In this document: piece after piece, positions 33,401-43,663 of the stretch
Layout: each line of letters opens with the position of its first letter
Numbering within the stretch: the stretch's first letter is position 1
Origin: Capitella teleta
Taxonomy: Eukaryota; Annelida; Polychaeta; Capitellidae
Direction: 5' to 3'
Length of the DNA: 64,000 nt
Assembly (NCBI GenBank): GCA_000328365.1
Contig: KB293927.1
Span: 182,235 to 246,234 of the forward strand
Made by a program: the position numbers and the translations under genes
The notes under the pieces: generated by a model
Told to the model about the DNA's origin: nothing
Seen by the model: the letters and a program-made list of their open reading frames with translations, nothing else
The model's database searches: none

Positions 33401-36400
33401 TGATCGAGTGATGATTCTCTTTCAGACGCCGCAAGGGAATGTTTGGACCACCCATGGGTAAAAAGTGTGTGGTGTTTGTGGACGATTTGAACATGCCAGC
33501 GAAGGAGAAATACGGAGCTCAGCCACCCATCGAACTCCTGCGTCAGTGGATCGACCACGGTCACTGGTACGACCGAAAGGACACGTCTAAACTCTACTTG
33601 GTTGATGTGGTCAGTGATTCCATTTCAAAGCAAATGACTCAGTTATTTATCTTTTCTCTTTGCAGCTGTTTGTTGGAGCGATGGGGCCCCCTGGTGGCGG
33701 TCGTAATGACGTTACATCTCGCTTCACGCGTCATCTTCAAATCGCATCCATTGATGAGTTTGATGACAACACCATGATCAGAATTTTCACCTCAATTGCT
33801 GATTGGCATTTCAACAAGGGATTTGATTCTGCGTTCCTTAGGGTTGGAAAGGTAATTCATGCTACATTAATTAGAGTTATTAAGGCTAATCTGTTCGGTC
33901 TCTCCTTTAATTAAAATTCCTGGAAAATGTTTTGCTCGGAACTGTTAATTAACGACATGAATTTCTTTTTTTTCTCTCTTTCTTCAGATCTTTCCTTTTT
34001 TCACATAATTTTATGTCTGGTGTTTAATCACTGCAACATTTACCCCTCATAATATGCATGATCATATTCCATAGGAAAATCATATCCCAAAGATCCATCC
34101 TGCTCAATTTGGTCTCACTCTCTGGTCTTTGTTTATCACTGAAGTAAATTCATCCATTATCTATTCTATGTTTCTGATTTCTCTTATTTAATTCTCTGAA
34201 TTCCCTCTTCTCCCACTGAATCTTCGCTTCCTCAGATCATGGTCCAAGCGACCATGGCTGTCTACAAAGAGACCATGGCTGGCTTCCTCCCCACTCCCAC
34301 CAAGAGTCACTACGTCTTCAACCTGCGTGATTTCTCACGTGTCATCCGAGGCATTCTCCTGGTTCCTGCAAGTCGTATGACTGAAAGCAACAAACTGATG
34401 CGGCTGTGGGTGCATGAGATCTACAGGGTCTTCAATGATCGGCTAATTGACGAGGGCGACCGGTGAGTCCCTTCACACGTACCTCCTCTGACGCTGAACC
34501 CATTTGGACAATTTACAGAGAGAAGTTCTTCACAATTGTGAGGGATGTTTGTCAGGACAGCTTCAAGCAGAGTATTGACAAAGTTCTTGGCCACCTCACT
34601 ATGACCGGCAAACTGACCGACGACCACATCCGCTCGCTGTTCTTTGGTGATTACATGAACCCGGAAGGAGAACGCATCTACGATGAGGTCACTGACCTCA
34701 AAGCGTTGACCAAGATCATGGAACAGTAAGTGTTATTGGGGGAAAAAGAATAATTTTCACTTTTGTTAATTTAGTTACCTGGAAGAGTTCAACCTGATTA
34801 GCAAAGCGCCAATGTCTCTGGTTATGTTCAAATTTGCCATTGAACACATCTCACGTGTCAGCCGAGTCCTTAAACAAGACAATGGCCACGCCCTTCTTGC
34901 TGGTGAGATATACGCAATCACGGAGCTGCCCGTTTTCAGGGCTCTTGTTCTCCAGGTATCGGAGGCAGTGGACGACAGAGTGTCACAAAGTTGGCAACGT
35001 TCATGGCGGATTTTGACCTCTTCCAGATCGAAATCACAAGAAATTACACAACCAACGAATGGAGAGAGGACTTGAAAAGGGTGAGCAATAAACACATTAT
35101 CCTCTTAACACCTGATTTTTCTCTTGCTTCAGCTCCTGATGAAGGCCGGTTGCGAAGGCAAACAAACCGTTTTCCTGTTCGCTGATAACCAGATCAAAGA
35201 CGAGTCATTTATGGAGGATATCAGCATGGTCCTCAACACGGGAGACGTGCCCAATTTGTACGCTTCAGACGAAAAAGCAGAAATCATTGACAAGATGCAA
35301 ACCATTGCGAGGAATGAGGTATAATGCATTTGCAATATTTTGGGCAAACAATCCACTAATTAACTGCATGGTATTATTTCTGAATTAATTACTCAATAAG
35401 TTATTGTGGGTTAGCTTGAGAGGCCAAGACTGGTATTTGGTTGAATATTTTGCATCAAAATATTTGTATGTAATTAATTAGAACTGTGTTAATTATTCTG
35501 TTTAATTAAAGGAGTTGTAGCACTATAGTTTTGTCCACTGATATCTGTTTATGTTTTGTGCACATTGATGTGACTAACGTTCATGTACACTTGATGCGTG
35601 GTTTTTATCGGACGTTTTGCAAACTTTTTCATCGTCTCTTTTGTTGTTTTTTCCCTTCCAGGCGAAGCATTCTGTGAGTCAGGAAATTTTTTTATGCTTC
35701 TATTTCTCAGACTTTTGAACCCTCCATTTTTGCAAAACTTTTACTTAAAACAATATTTGAATCCATCACTGTTTAATATTTGCTACCATCATGCATTCTT
35801 GCTTCCAAATCAATGTAAACAAAGCGCTTCTGGCCAATGAACTATCTCTGAATCATTGCTTCATTCATGCAACTGTGGCTTACATTCATGAATACGCTAT
35901 ACCGGCCGTCGGTATTTCAAGTTTGAGATTACGATCACAAGCCAGCCATGCGATACATGTACATATACTGGAATCTGCTTTTGAGATTTCTTCTGTCGTT
36001 CAATTCACCAAGTTCATCAGTTGTACATTATATATTTACGGATGTTTCTTTATAACTGCATTATCGTTACTTACATCATTGAATTAAACCCATAACACTA
36101 ATTAGTAAACTGTTGGATCTCCTTAATCCGGTCTTCAATGTAGAATATCGTTTTTGTGGCATTGTGAATTAGGTTTTCACACAAGCATCTTATTTTTGCA
36201 TTATTTCGCACCTTTGGTCGATCGCAAAAATAGAGTGCTCTGAGAAAGATCAGTTCACGTACAGCATGTAATATAGTCTTTTAGTTTATTGGCTGTTGCC
36301 ATGGGAACCAAGAGGGTCGGATTACTGGGATTTATGAGGCATGACTTTATTCCTTCATTCATCTTGCATTCTGTTTTCTTCTGGATTTTTTTTTAAGAAT

Positions 36401-39400
36401 CCATTCTCGAAGATGAAGGTGAACTTTTCATGTGACGTTTTTCTCTCACATTGAGATCACATTTTTTCCATACTTTACTCACATTCGCTCTCATTATTTC
36501 CCGCCCCTGCATGCACGCCCCCTAGCCGGCCATCCACGTGATCTCTTGACTAAATCTTTCGTTTGTGATTTACATCGCAGGGTAAGAAAATGGATGCAAC
36601 GCCGCTGGCAATGTACAACTTCTTCATTGATCGCGTGAAGCAGTCGTTGCACATTGTTCTGGCTATGAGTCCAATTGGAGACGCGTTTAGAAACAGATTG
36701 CGCATGTTCCCATCGCTCATCAACTGCTGCACCATCGACTGGTTCCAGGTCTGAATTGGCCTCTGATGAAATAATACTTTTAATTTGATGCTCTTGGTAG
36801 GCGTGGCCTGAAGACGCCCTAGAGATGGTGGCAAACAAGTTCCTGGAGGAGGTTGACTTAGAAGATAACGTTCGTACGGAAACTGTGATCATGTGCAAAA
36901 TGTTCCACGAGAGTGTTCGTAAGATGTCAGAGCGATACCTCGAAATTCTGCAACGTCATAATTACGTGACACCAACGTCATACCTGGAGCTCATCCTGAC
37001 GTTCAAGAAACTCCTTGAACTGAAACGAGATGAAATCATGACGCTGAGAAACAGGTTTGCGTGTCCAACATGCGGTTCACTAATTCATTCATTCATTCAG
37101 ATACATCACTGGCCTCGAGAAGCTGGATTTTGCTGCATCTCAAGTGTCAGTTATGCAGAAGGAGCTGACGGATTTGCAGCCAGAATTGATCAGAACGTCC
37201 GCTGAAACTGAGAAACTGATGATAAAAATTGAACAGGATACGGTGGAAGTGGAGGCCAAGAAAGAGGTGGGCGTGGCTTCCGGCTCAGGGGAATGAGCGT
37301 GTGGATAAATGAAAGGAGTTAGTAAATAAGTGGGAGGAGCTTGTGATAGATTGGGAGGAGCTGGTAATGAAGTGGGTGGAGTTTGGAAAAGGAAGCGTGT
37401 TTTGTTGGATCAGAACCAGATGAGATCAATGGGGGAGAAACTGATGTCAATCTCTGCAGGTGGTTGCGGCTGATGAAGCCATCGCAAATGAAGCCGCCGC
37501 AGCTGCTCAGGCCATGAAGGATGAGTGTGAGAGCGATCTGGCTGAAGCAATTCCTGCGTTGGAAGCTGCTATTCAAGCACTGAATACATTGAAACCGGCT
37601 GATATCACAGAAGTGAAAGCCATGAGAGTAGGTGGCACCCACATTCACAAGAGACATTTCTCATATATTTCCTTTTAGAATCCTCCAGCCATTGTGAAAT
37701 TAGTCATGGAGTCCATCTGCATTATGCTCAACTTCAAAGCAGAACGTAAACCTGATGGAGCAGGAAAAATGGTTGAAGATTTCTGGGGTCCAAGTCTGAA
37801 ACTTCTCGGTGATATGAAGTTTTTGGAGAAGCTGAAGCTGTATGACAAGGACAACATTCCCCCGGCCATCATGAAGAAGATTAGACAAATGTAAGTGTGA
37901 ATTCATTCAATTGGTTCTGTTCTAACTATCTCCTCTCAGTTATATTCCCAATCCTGATTTTGATCCCTCTGTCGTGAGAAACGCTGCCAAGGCTTGCGAG
38001 GGTCTTGTCAAGTGGGTCCGATCCATGGACATTTATGATCGTGTGGCCAAAGTGGTCGCCCCAAAGAAAGCCAGTTTAGCGGAAGCAGAGGGAGAGCTAT
38101 CTGTGCAAATGGAGAAATTGAATGAAAAGAGAGCTCAGCTCCAACAGGTGCCGAGCTGCGTTGTTTTCATTCTAGATCTGACAACTTGGTGGTTTTTAGG
38201 TCACTGACAAACTGCAAGCATTGAATGACGAGTTTGAAGCAAAAACACAAGAAAAGAAGGATTTGGAAGAAAACATCGACCTCTGCTCAAAGAAGTTGGA
38301 GCGAGCAGAGAAGTTGATCGGAGGTCTGGGAGGAGAGAGAGACCGGTGGACAGAAAATGCCAAAGTCCTGGGAGAGAAATACATCAACATAACAGGAGAC
38401 GTTCTGCTCAGCTCAGCTGTTGTCGCTTACCTGGGCGCATTCACCGTGGATTTCAGACAGGTTTGTTCGGTTGTTTAGTTTGGTTTGTTGATTCGGAATA
38501 TTGTTTCCATAGGATTGTGTGTTGGAATGGCATAAGCTCTGCCAAGAGAAGAAAATTCCTTGCTCCGAGGTCTTCACCCTCTCCGCAACTATGGGAGATG
38601 CGGTGAAAATCCGAGCGTGGCAGATCGCTGGTCTTCCTGTCGACTCATTCAGTATTGACAACGGAATCATTGTTTCTAATTCACGTCGATGGCCTCTGAT
38701 GATTGACCCTCAAGGTAATGACTGAGTAATAATTAAGTCATAATTGAGTCATAATTGAGTTGATGTAATGTAATATCAACAGGGCAAGCCAACAAGTGGG
38801 TGAAGAACATGGAGAGAGAGAACAAGCTCAACATCATCAAATTGACCGACACCAATTACCTGAGAACCCTCGAGAACGCCATTCAGTTCGGAACTCCAGT
38901 CCTGCTGGAAAACGTGGCAGAGGAACTTGACCCGATTCTGGAACCGATTCTGCAGAAACTTACGTTCAAGCAACAGGGTGTTGAGTACATCAAACTGGGA
39001 GACAACCAGATCGAGTATTCGCAGGACTTCAGGTAGGCTCGTCTTTTTTATTTCTAGTTTTAAAACATTTCATGAACCAGGTTCTACATCACAACCGGGA
39101 TGCGCAACCCTCACTACCTTCCAGAGGTCTCAGTGAAAGTCTGTCTCCTCAACTTCATGATCACACCTCAAGGTTTAGACGACCAACTGCTGGGAATCGT
39201 AGCTGCGAAAGAAAAGCCAGAACTGGAAGAGAAAAAGAATGAACTGATCATCGAATCAGCCGCAAATAAAAAGAAGTTGAAGGAAATTGAGGATAAAATT
39301 CTCCACATTCTGTCGTCGTCGGAAGGAAACATTCTGGAGGACGAAACCGCGATTAAGATCTTGTCGTCTTCAAGGACACTCTCGGAGGAAATCTCCGCCA

Positions 39401-42400
39401 AGCAAGAAATCGCAACAGTCACAGAGATCCAGATTGATGAAACCAGGAACGGATACAAACCGGTTGCGGCTCACTCCTCCATTCTGTTCTTCACTATTTC
39501 TGACTTGGCCAACATTGAACCGATGTATCAGTATTCACTGACATGGTTCATCAACCTCTACCTACAGGTTGGTCTCATTCATTATTCAGGAGGATTATGC
39601 TAATTCTGGTTACTTCTTCCAGTCAATTATCAACAGTGAGAAGTCGGATGAGTTGGAAACCAGATTGGAAAATCTCAATGAGCACTTCACCAACAGCATT
39701 TATCGTAACGTGTGCAGGTCTCTGTTTGAGAAAGACAAGCTGCTCTTCTCGTTCATTCTCAACATTGGTATCTTGAAGGGAAAGTAAGTGTGAAAAAGAT
39801 AATTGAATCCAGCTGTTGGTAATTATATCTTATCTTATAAAGAAATAAGATCAACGAGAGAACTTGGAGGTTCCTCTTGACTGGGGGCGTGGCCCTCGAC
39901 AACCCTCACCCTAACCCCGCCCCTGAGTGGCTCAGCGACAAATGCTGGTCTGAGATTGTGCGTGCTTCTGATTTGGACAACCTGCAAGGGTTGATGGAGC
40001 GTAAGTACGTGTCTTGAGCCCTGATTAATGTGATGCCTTTTGTGCTCAGATGTCAGAGAAAACTCTGAGAAGTGGTGCGAAATGTACGATTCATCCGAAC
40101 CAAACGCCTTCAAGTATCCGTCACCGTTTGACGCGACCGCTGATCTTGATCGCATGGTCATTTTGAGGACCCTCCGACCGGATAAGATGGTCCCAGCTGT
40201 CCAGGATTTCATTGTCAACAATCTGGGTCAACAGTACATTGAACCCCCGACCTTTGACCTGCAGGGCTCCTTCGCTGACTCCAACTGCTGTGCGCCTCTC
40301 ATCTTCATCCTTTCCCCTGGCGCTGATCCAATGGCCGCGCTGCTCAAGTTCGGAGAAGATATGGGATTCACAGGGAACCGTATTCAGACCATCTCCCTCG
40401 GACAAGGACAGGTACCGTGTGGAGCGCTTGAGGTGTATCATTCATACTGCTTATGTTACAGGGACCCATTGCGGCTCGTATGATTGACAAAGCCATCGCT
40501 GATGGTACATGGGTTGTCCTGCAGAATTGCCATTTGGCCACGAGTTGGATGCCCACTCTAGAGAAGATCTGCGAAGAGGTGAGTCGATCGACCTTCTTTT
40601 CTTTCGCTTATTTTCTTCCTCTTTCTCAGGTGATTGTTCCAGAGAAAACCAACGTTGAATTCCGTTTATGGTTGACCAGTTATCCGTCCAACGACTTCCC
40701 GATTCCCATCCTGCAGAACGGTCAGTTGCTTTCATTTTGTTGCATTTTTTTTATTTTGTGTTATGCACAGGAGTGAAAATGACCAACGAACCTCCGAAGG
40801 GTCTCCGCTCAAATCTGCTCCGATCGTACCTCAATGACCCCATTTCTGACCCCGCTTTCTTTGGAGGATGCAAGGAATCTCCGCGCTGGCAGAAAATGCT
40901 GTTTGGTCTTTGTTTCTTCCATGCGCTCGTACAAGAAAGGCGGAAGTTTGGCCCTCTCGGCTGGAACATTCCGTATGAATTCAATGAATCTGACTTGCGT
41001 ATCAGTATGCGACAGATGCAGGTCAGGTCATAGGTCATATGAATATGCATGATGTCACTAATGAATATGCATCCAGATGTTCCTGAATCAGTATGAAGAA
41101 TTGCCTCTGGATGCCCTGACTTACCTGACGGGTGAATGTAATTACGGAGGACGCGTGACCGACGACAAGGATCGACGTCTGCTTGTAGCTCTGCTCTCTA
41201 TCGTTTACAACAGAGCAATTGTGACAGACGACAATTACAAGTGAGTCCTATATCCCACCCACTTTTTGGCTATTTTTCTGTCGCGGTAGGTTCTCTCAAA
41301 GTGGCCTGTATTATGCTCCCAAACACGGTCCTTACCAGTCGTACATTGACTTCATTCGCTCCCTGCCACTCAACCCTAACCCTGAGGTCTTCGGTCTTCA
41401 CGAAAACGCAGACATCACGAAAGACAACCAGGAGACCAACACGCTGTTTGAGACCATCCTGCTCACTCAGCCACGTCAAAGCAGAGGAGGGGGAGGCAAG
41501 TCACCTGCAAACACCGTGGCCGACCTAGCGACCGACGTCCTGTCCAAGATTCCTTCAGATTACGACATTGAAATGGTGAGCGCCCTCTGTTGAGCATCGC
41601 TCGCTTTAATCTTCCCTTTCTCGTCTCAGGTCATCAAGAACTACCCGGTTGTGTACGATGAATCAATGAACACCGTTTTGCGTCAAGAACTGATTCGTTA
41701 CAATCGCCTCATCAGCATCATCAGAACAAGTCTGCAGAACTTGCAAAAGGCCATCAAAGGATTGGTTGTCATGTCTATGGAATTGGAGGAGGTCTTCAAC
41801 GCTATGTTGGTTGGCAGAGTGCCAGCAGCGTGGGCTGCTAAATCGTACCCATCCCTCAAACCTCTCGGCTCATACTTGGCTGACTTCCTGCACCGGTGAG
41901 ATCTGACAATTTTGAGTTGGTGCTTATGAGTTTGAGATGGTTTTTTTTTTTTCAGACTGAAGTTTTTCCAGGATTGGGTTGATAACGGAATCCCGTCCAC
42001 GTTCTGGGTTTCTGGGTTCTACTTCACACAATCCTTCTTCACGGGTAAATTGAGCCTCCTTCATGAATCTCTTCCTCATTTGCTTTTTAATTCAATTTGC
42101 AGGAGTTTCACAGAATTTCGCTCGCAAATACACGATCCCAATCGATAAACTCGGCTTTGAATACAGAGTAATCCGAGACGAGAAAGACGACCTCAAAACT
42201 AAACCCGAAGACGGAGCTTATATTTACGTACGTGTAAATGTAAACCATAATTCAGTCATCAAGCGCTACTTGTATGCATTTCACAGGGCCTCTTCCTTGA
42301 AGGTGCGCGATTCGACCGTGGTACGATGATGCTAGCTGAGTCAATGCCAAAGATACTCTTCGACACGATGCCTGTCATTTGGCTGATGCCAGGGGAAACT

Positions 42401-42632
42401 GATAAGTTTGATAAAAAACCAATCTACAGGTATGTTTCCTTCATCTTCCTCTTCCTCTCAATGCGCTGCTTTTCTCAGATGTCCTGTCTATAAGACAAGC
42501 GCTCGCAGAGGAGTTCTCAGCACAACCGGACATTCGACCAACTTCGTTCTGATGCTGGAAGTTCCATCAGACAAGCCAGAAATGCATTGGATCAACCGTG
42601 GAGTAGCGTCTCTCTGTCAGCTGGATGACTAA
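21460..42632 (+). CDS. DNAH12: Axonemal inner-arm dynein heavy chain, single-headed DNAH12-like
   Basis: About 66 constitutive exons encode roughly 4,000 residues, typical of DNAH3/7/12. ATG 21,460 opens exon 1 (MALERQR) and exon 2 starts at 21,992; the stop is TAA at 42,630-42,632. The order is tail and linker (to about 28.4 kb), then AAA1 with [10 protein letters not shown] and CFDEFNR (28.7-28.9 kb), and AAA2 with GDPMGGKT (29.77 kb). AAA3 follows with GPTGTGKS (32.08 kb) and VFVDDLNMP (33.47 kb), then AAA4 with GIGGSGRQS (34.96 kb). The stalk and microtubule-binding domain span about 37.1-38.4 kb, then AAA5-6 and the C-terminal domain. [20 protein letters not shown] and the ending [10 protein letters not shown] favour DNAH12 over DNAH3/7, from memory of those families. 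The protein should drive ciliary beating as a microtubule minus-end motor. Most introns are 45-60 nt; seven are 0.4-1.3 kb and carry candidate alternative exons. The exon 15 donor (GTTGGT) is weak. Confidence 0.95.
21807..21873. repeat. Intronic inverted repeat, 17-bp arms
   Basis: TTATATCAGCCAAAATA at 21,807-21,823 is perfectly complementary to TATTTTGGCTGATATAA at 21,857-21,873, with a 33-nt loop, inside dynein intron 1. It may be a small foldback element. Confidence 0.8.
26719..26739 (+). other. Candidate 21-nt alternative microexon in dynein (GMWTNWK)
   Basis: Flanked by ctctaacag and gtgagt inside the 570-nt intron 26,641-27,210. Phase 0 like the host intron and stop-free, it would insert seven residues between ...YRDT and GISILSS at the end of the linker region. 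The joined constitutive exons already match the family, so it is optional if real. Confidence 0.4.
27052..27063 (+). other. Candidate 12-nt alternative microexon in dynein (PEYE)
   Basis: Flanked by tgatacgcag and gtgaga in the same intron as the 21-nt candidate; phase 0. The preceding polypyrimidine tract is poor, so support is weak. Confidence 0.25.
31071..31121 (+). other. Candidate alternative dynein exon resembling the preceding exon
   Basis: A 51-nt segment between acceptor cctcaattctaag and donor gtacac in the 1,015-nt intron 30,961-31,975. Phase 0, it encodes [17 protein letters not shown]. This resembles [15 protein letters not shown] in the preceding exon (30,835-30,960), so it may descend from a partial tandem duplication and could replace or follow that exon. 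Confidence 0.45.
31220..31294 (+). other. Candidate alternative dynein exon, Pro/Ser-rich (75 nt)
   Basis: Acceptor ctgctttctcag and donor gtaagt flank 25 stop-free codons in phase 0, beginning [15 protein letters not shown] and ending DHHEPQS. It would add a flexible Pro-rich insert between AAA2 and AAA3. Composition is C-rich, so a chance open frame is possible. Confidence 0.4.
31712..31744 (+). other. Candidate alternative dynein exon (33 nt, [11 protein letters not shown])
   Basis: Acceptor ttttctccatctctaag and donor gtacgt flank 11 codons in phase 0, in the same intron as the 51- and 75-nt candidates. Confidence 0.4.
32436..32450 (+). other. Candidate 15-nt alternative microexon in dynein
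   Basis: A strong acceptor (ttgtttttcttgccag) and a weak donor (gtaaaa) flank 15 nt in the phase-2 intron 32,134-32,841. Inclusion adds five residues after LPKEA. Confidence 0.25.
32663..32746 (+). other. Duplicated dynein exon, likely mutually exclusive with 32,842-32,922
   Basis: Acceptor gttcttcttccag and donor gtgatc flank 84 nt with the same 5' and 3' phase (2/2) as the next exon (81 nt). It encodes [21 protein letters not shown] where the standard exon encodes [22 protein letters not shown] count 15 of 21 identical positions, and many of the nucleotide differences are synonymous. The 5' third differs (GFLPHYF versus YIPNCV). Both specify the AAA3 segment between the P-loop and Walker B. 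Including both would duplicate a core strand and helix, so mutual exclusion is expected. Confidence 0.75.
33034..33075 (+). other. Candidate 42-nt cassette exon in dynein AAA3
   Basis: Acceptor cacgttaacttag and donor gtgagg flank 42 nt in phase 2, matching the host intron 32,923-33,425. It is stop-free, with [13 protein letters not shown]. It would insert 14 residues just before [13 protein letters not shown], ahead of the AAA3 Walker B. Confidence 0.4.
34075..34143 (+). other. Candidate 69-nt cassette exon in dynein AAA3
   Basis: Acceptor atcatattccatag and donor gtaaat flank 23 stop-free codons in phase 0 ([20 protein letters not shown]...), inside the 384-nt intron 33,852-34,235. It would be inserted between LRVGK and IMVQATM in the AAA3 lid region. 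Confidence 0.4.
35662..35673 (+). other. Candidate 12-nt alternative microexon in dynein (AKHS)
   Basis: Preceded by a strong tract (ttgttttttcccttccag) and followed by gtgagt; phase 0. Inside intron 35,319-36,580, it would insert AKHS between IARNE and GKKMDATPL of AAA4. Confidence 0.45.
36295..36308 (+). promoter_or_regulatory. RFX X-box-like site in a dynein intron
   Basis: GTTGCCATGGGAAC differs from the palindromic X-box GTTGCCATGGCAAC at one position. RFX factors drive ciliary genes. It lies in the longest dynein intron, 273 bp before the AAA4 exon at 36,581, and could be an intronic enhancer or an internal promoter. Confidence 0.45.
36398..36418 (+). other. Candidate 21-nt alternative microexon in dynein (NPFSKMK)
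   Basis: Acceptor tggatttttttttaag and donor gtgaac flank seven codons in phase 0, in the same intron as the 12-nt candidate at 35,662. It inserts before GKKMDATPL. Confidence 0.35.
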
Positions 42633-43663
42633 ACATTCTGTGATACCAAATTCCCGTCCATTTAAACCCTCCCCCACCCCACCTCTTGATATTTCAATTT
42701 GTTATAAATTTGTTAGCTTTTCTGTGATCAACTTTTTATTTTATTTAAAGGACCCAACTGCTGAGGATATTTTTAGTGTACATACTACTTTTTTGTTGAA
42801 GAGTGTGCACGGAATCACTGATAGAAGCTGTTATCATTTGTATATCGATGAATCAATAAATCGAGTGATTTGAATCATGTTTCATGATTTATTTGAGTTT
42901 TTCTTGACGTGACCCTGGTTTGGGGTCGACTTCGGGTGTGCGTATTCGATTCCATGCGGTCAGACTAGTTTGTAATCTTAGACCACAAAATGACGAGAAG
43001 AGAGAAGGAACCTTCTTGAATAAGATTAAACTCTGTTGACTCCAAGTAATGGCGACTCCAGCTGAGTCACAAGCTAAAACAAATATTCAAGATGATGCAA
43101 ACACTTATAGGGGACTCTGCTGGTGTGCTCAGTGGAGACAGCCAGGTGATATTGGATCCAGAAGAATACGTGGCATTTCCAGTGGGCATTTCAAGGATGA
43201 TGTTTTACATGTGCTGCTAGTGGATTGAGATAATTGAAAATAAATGCATGGTATTCCCACTGGATGCTAAGATGATAGGAATTCAAGACGTTGCAAGCGG
43301 ATATTTTGTGGCATTTCCACCGAGCACTGAAAATGATGAATCCTTTTTAGAGTAAAAGAGGCTGTCGATAATATTTAAAATATAATTACGAGTACATATG
43401 AGATAACTGAACACACGTTTGATGATAACAACACTATTGCTTCCATGTAGCAATTTTCAACACAGTTCAAAATAGTTTAACTCAAGGTCACTTACTTGTA
43501 ATTGGTAAACAATAAATGTTGATAGCTGAAGCGCAGCAGACAGTGGACGTAATGTAATAGAGCAGCATATAATAAGATAACAAAACAAGGTGAAAAGGAA
43601 GTCAAAAGTTTTAATAAAAAATGGGAATAACTCAAAAACAGCAGATACCGAATGAGGGCAGGG
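42633..43663. other. Convergent intergenic gap between dynein and MRE11
   Basis: The dynein 3' UTR probably ends after AATAAA at 42,855-42,860. Between about 43,170 and 43,330 the words GTGGCATTTCCA and GGTATTCCCACTGG recur in degenerate form, perhaps a decayed tandem repeat. No gene is seen. Confidence 0.5.

Noticed and set aside
33960-34020. Acceptor-like ttctttcttcag followed by ATCTTTCC in the AAA3 lid intron
   Set aside because: The frame meets a stop within seven codons and no donor precedes it. It may be an old duplicate of the true acceptor at 34,235 or chance.
37268-37460. 193-nt dynein intron with GTGGGAGGAGCT-like words
   Set aside because: No stop-free splice-flanked segment was found; it is only a degenerate purine-rich repeat.
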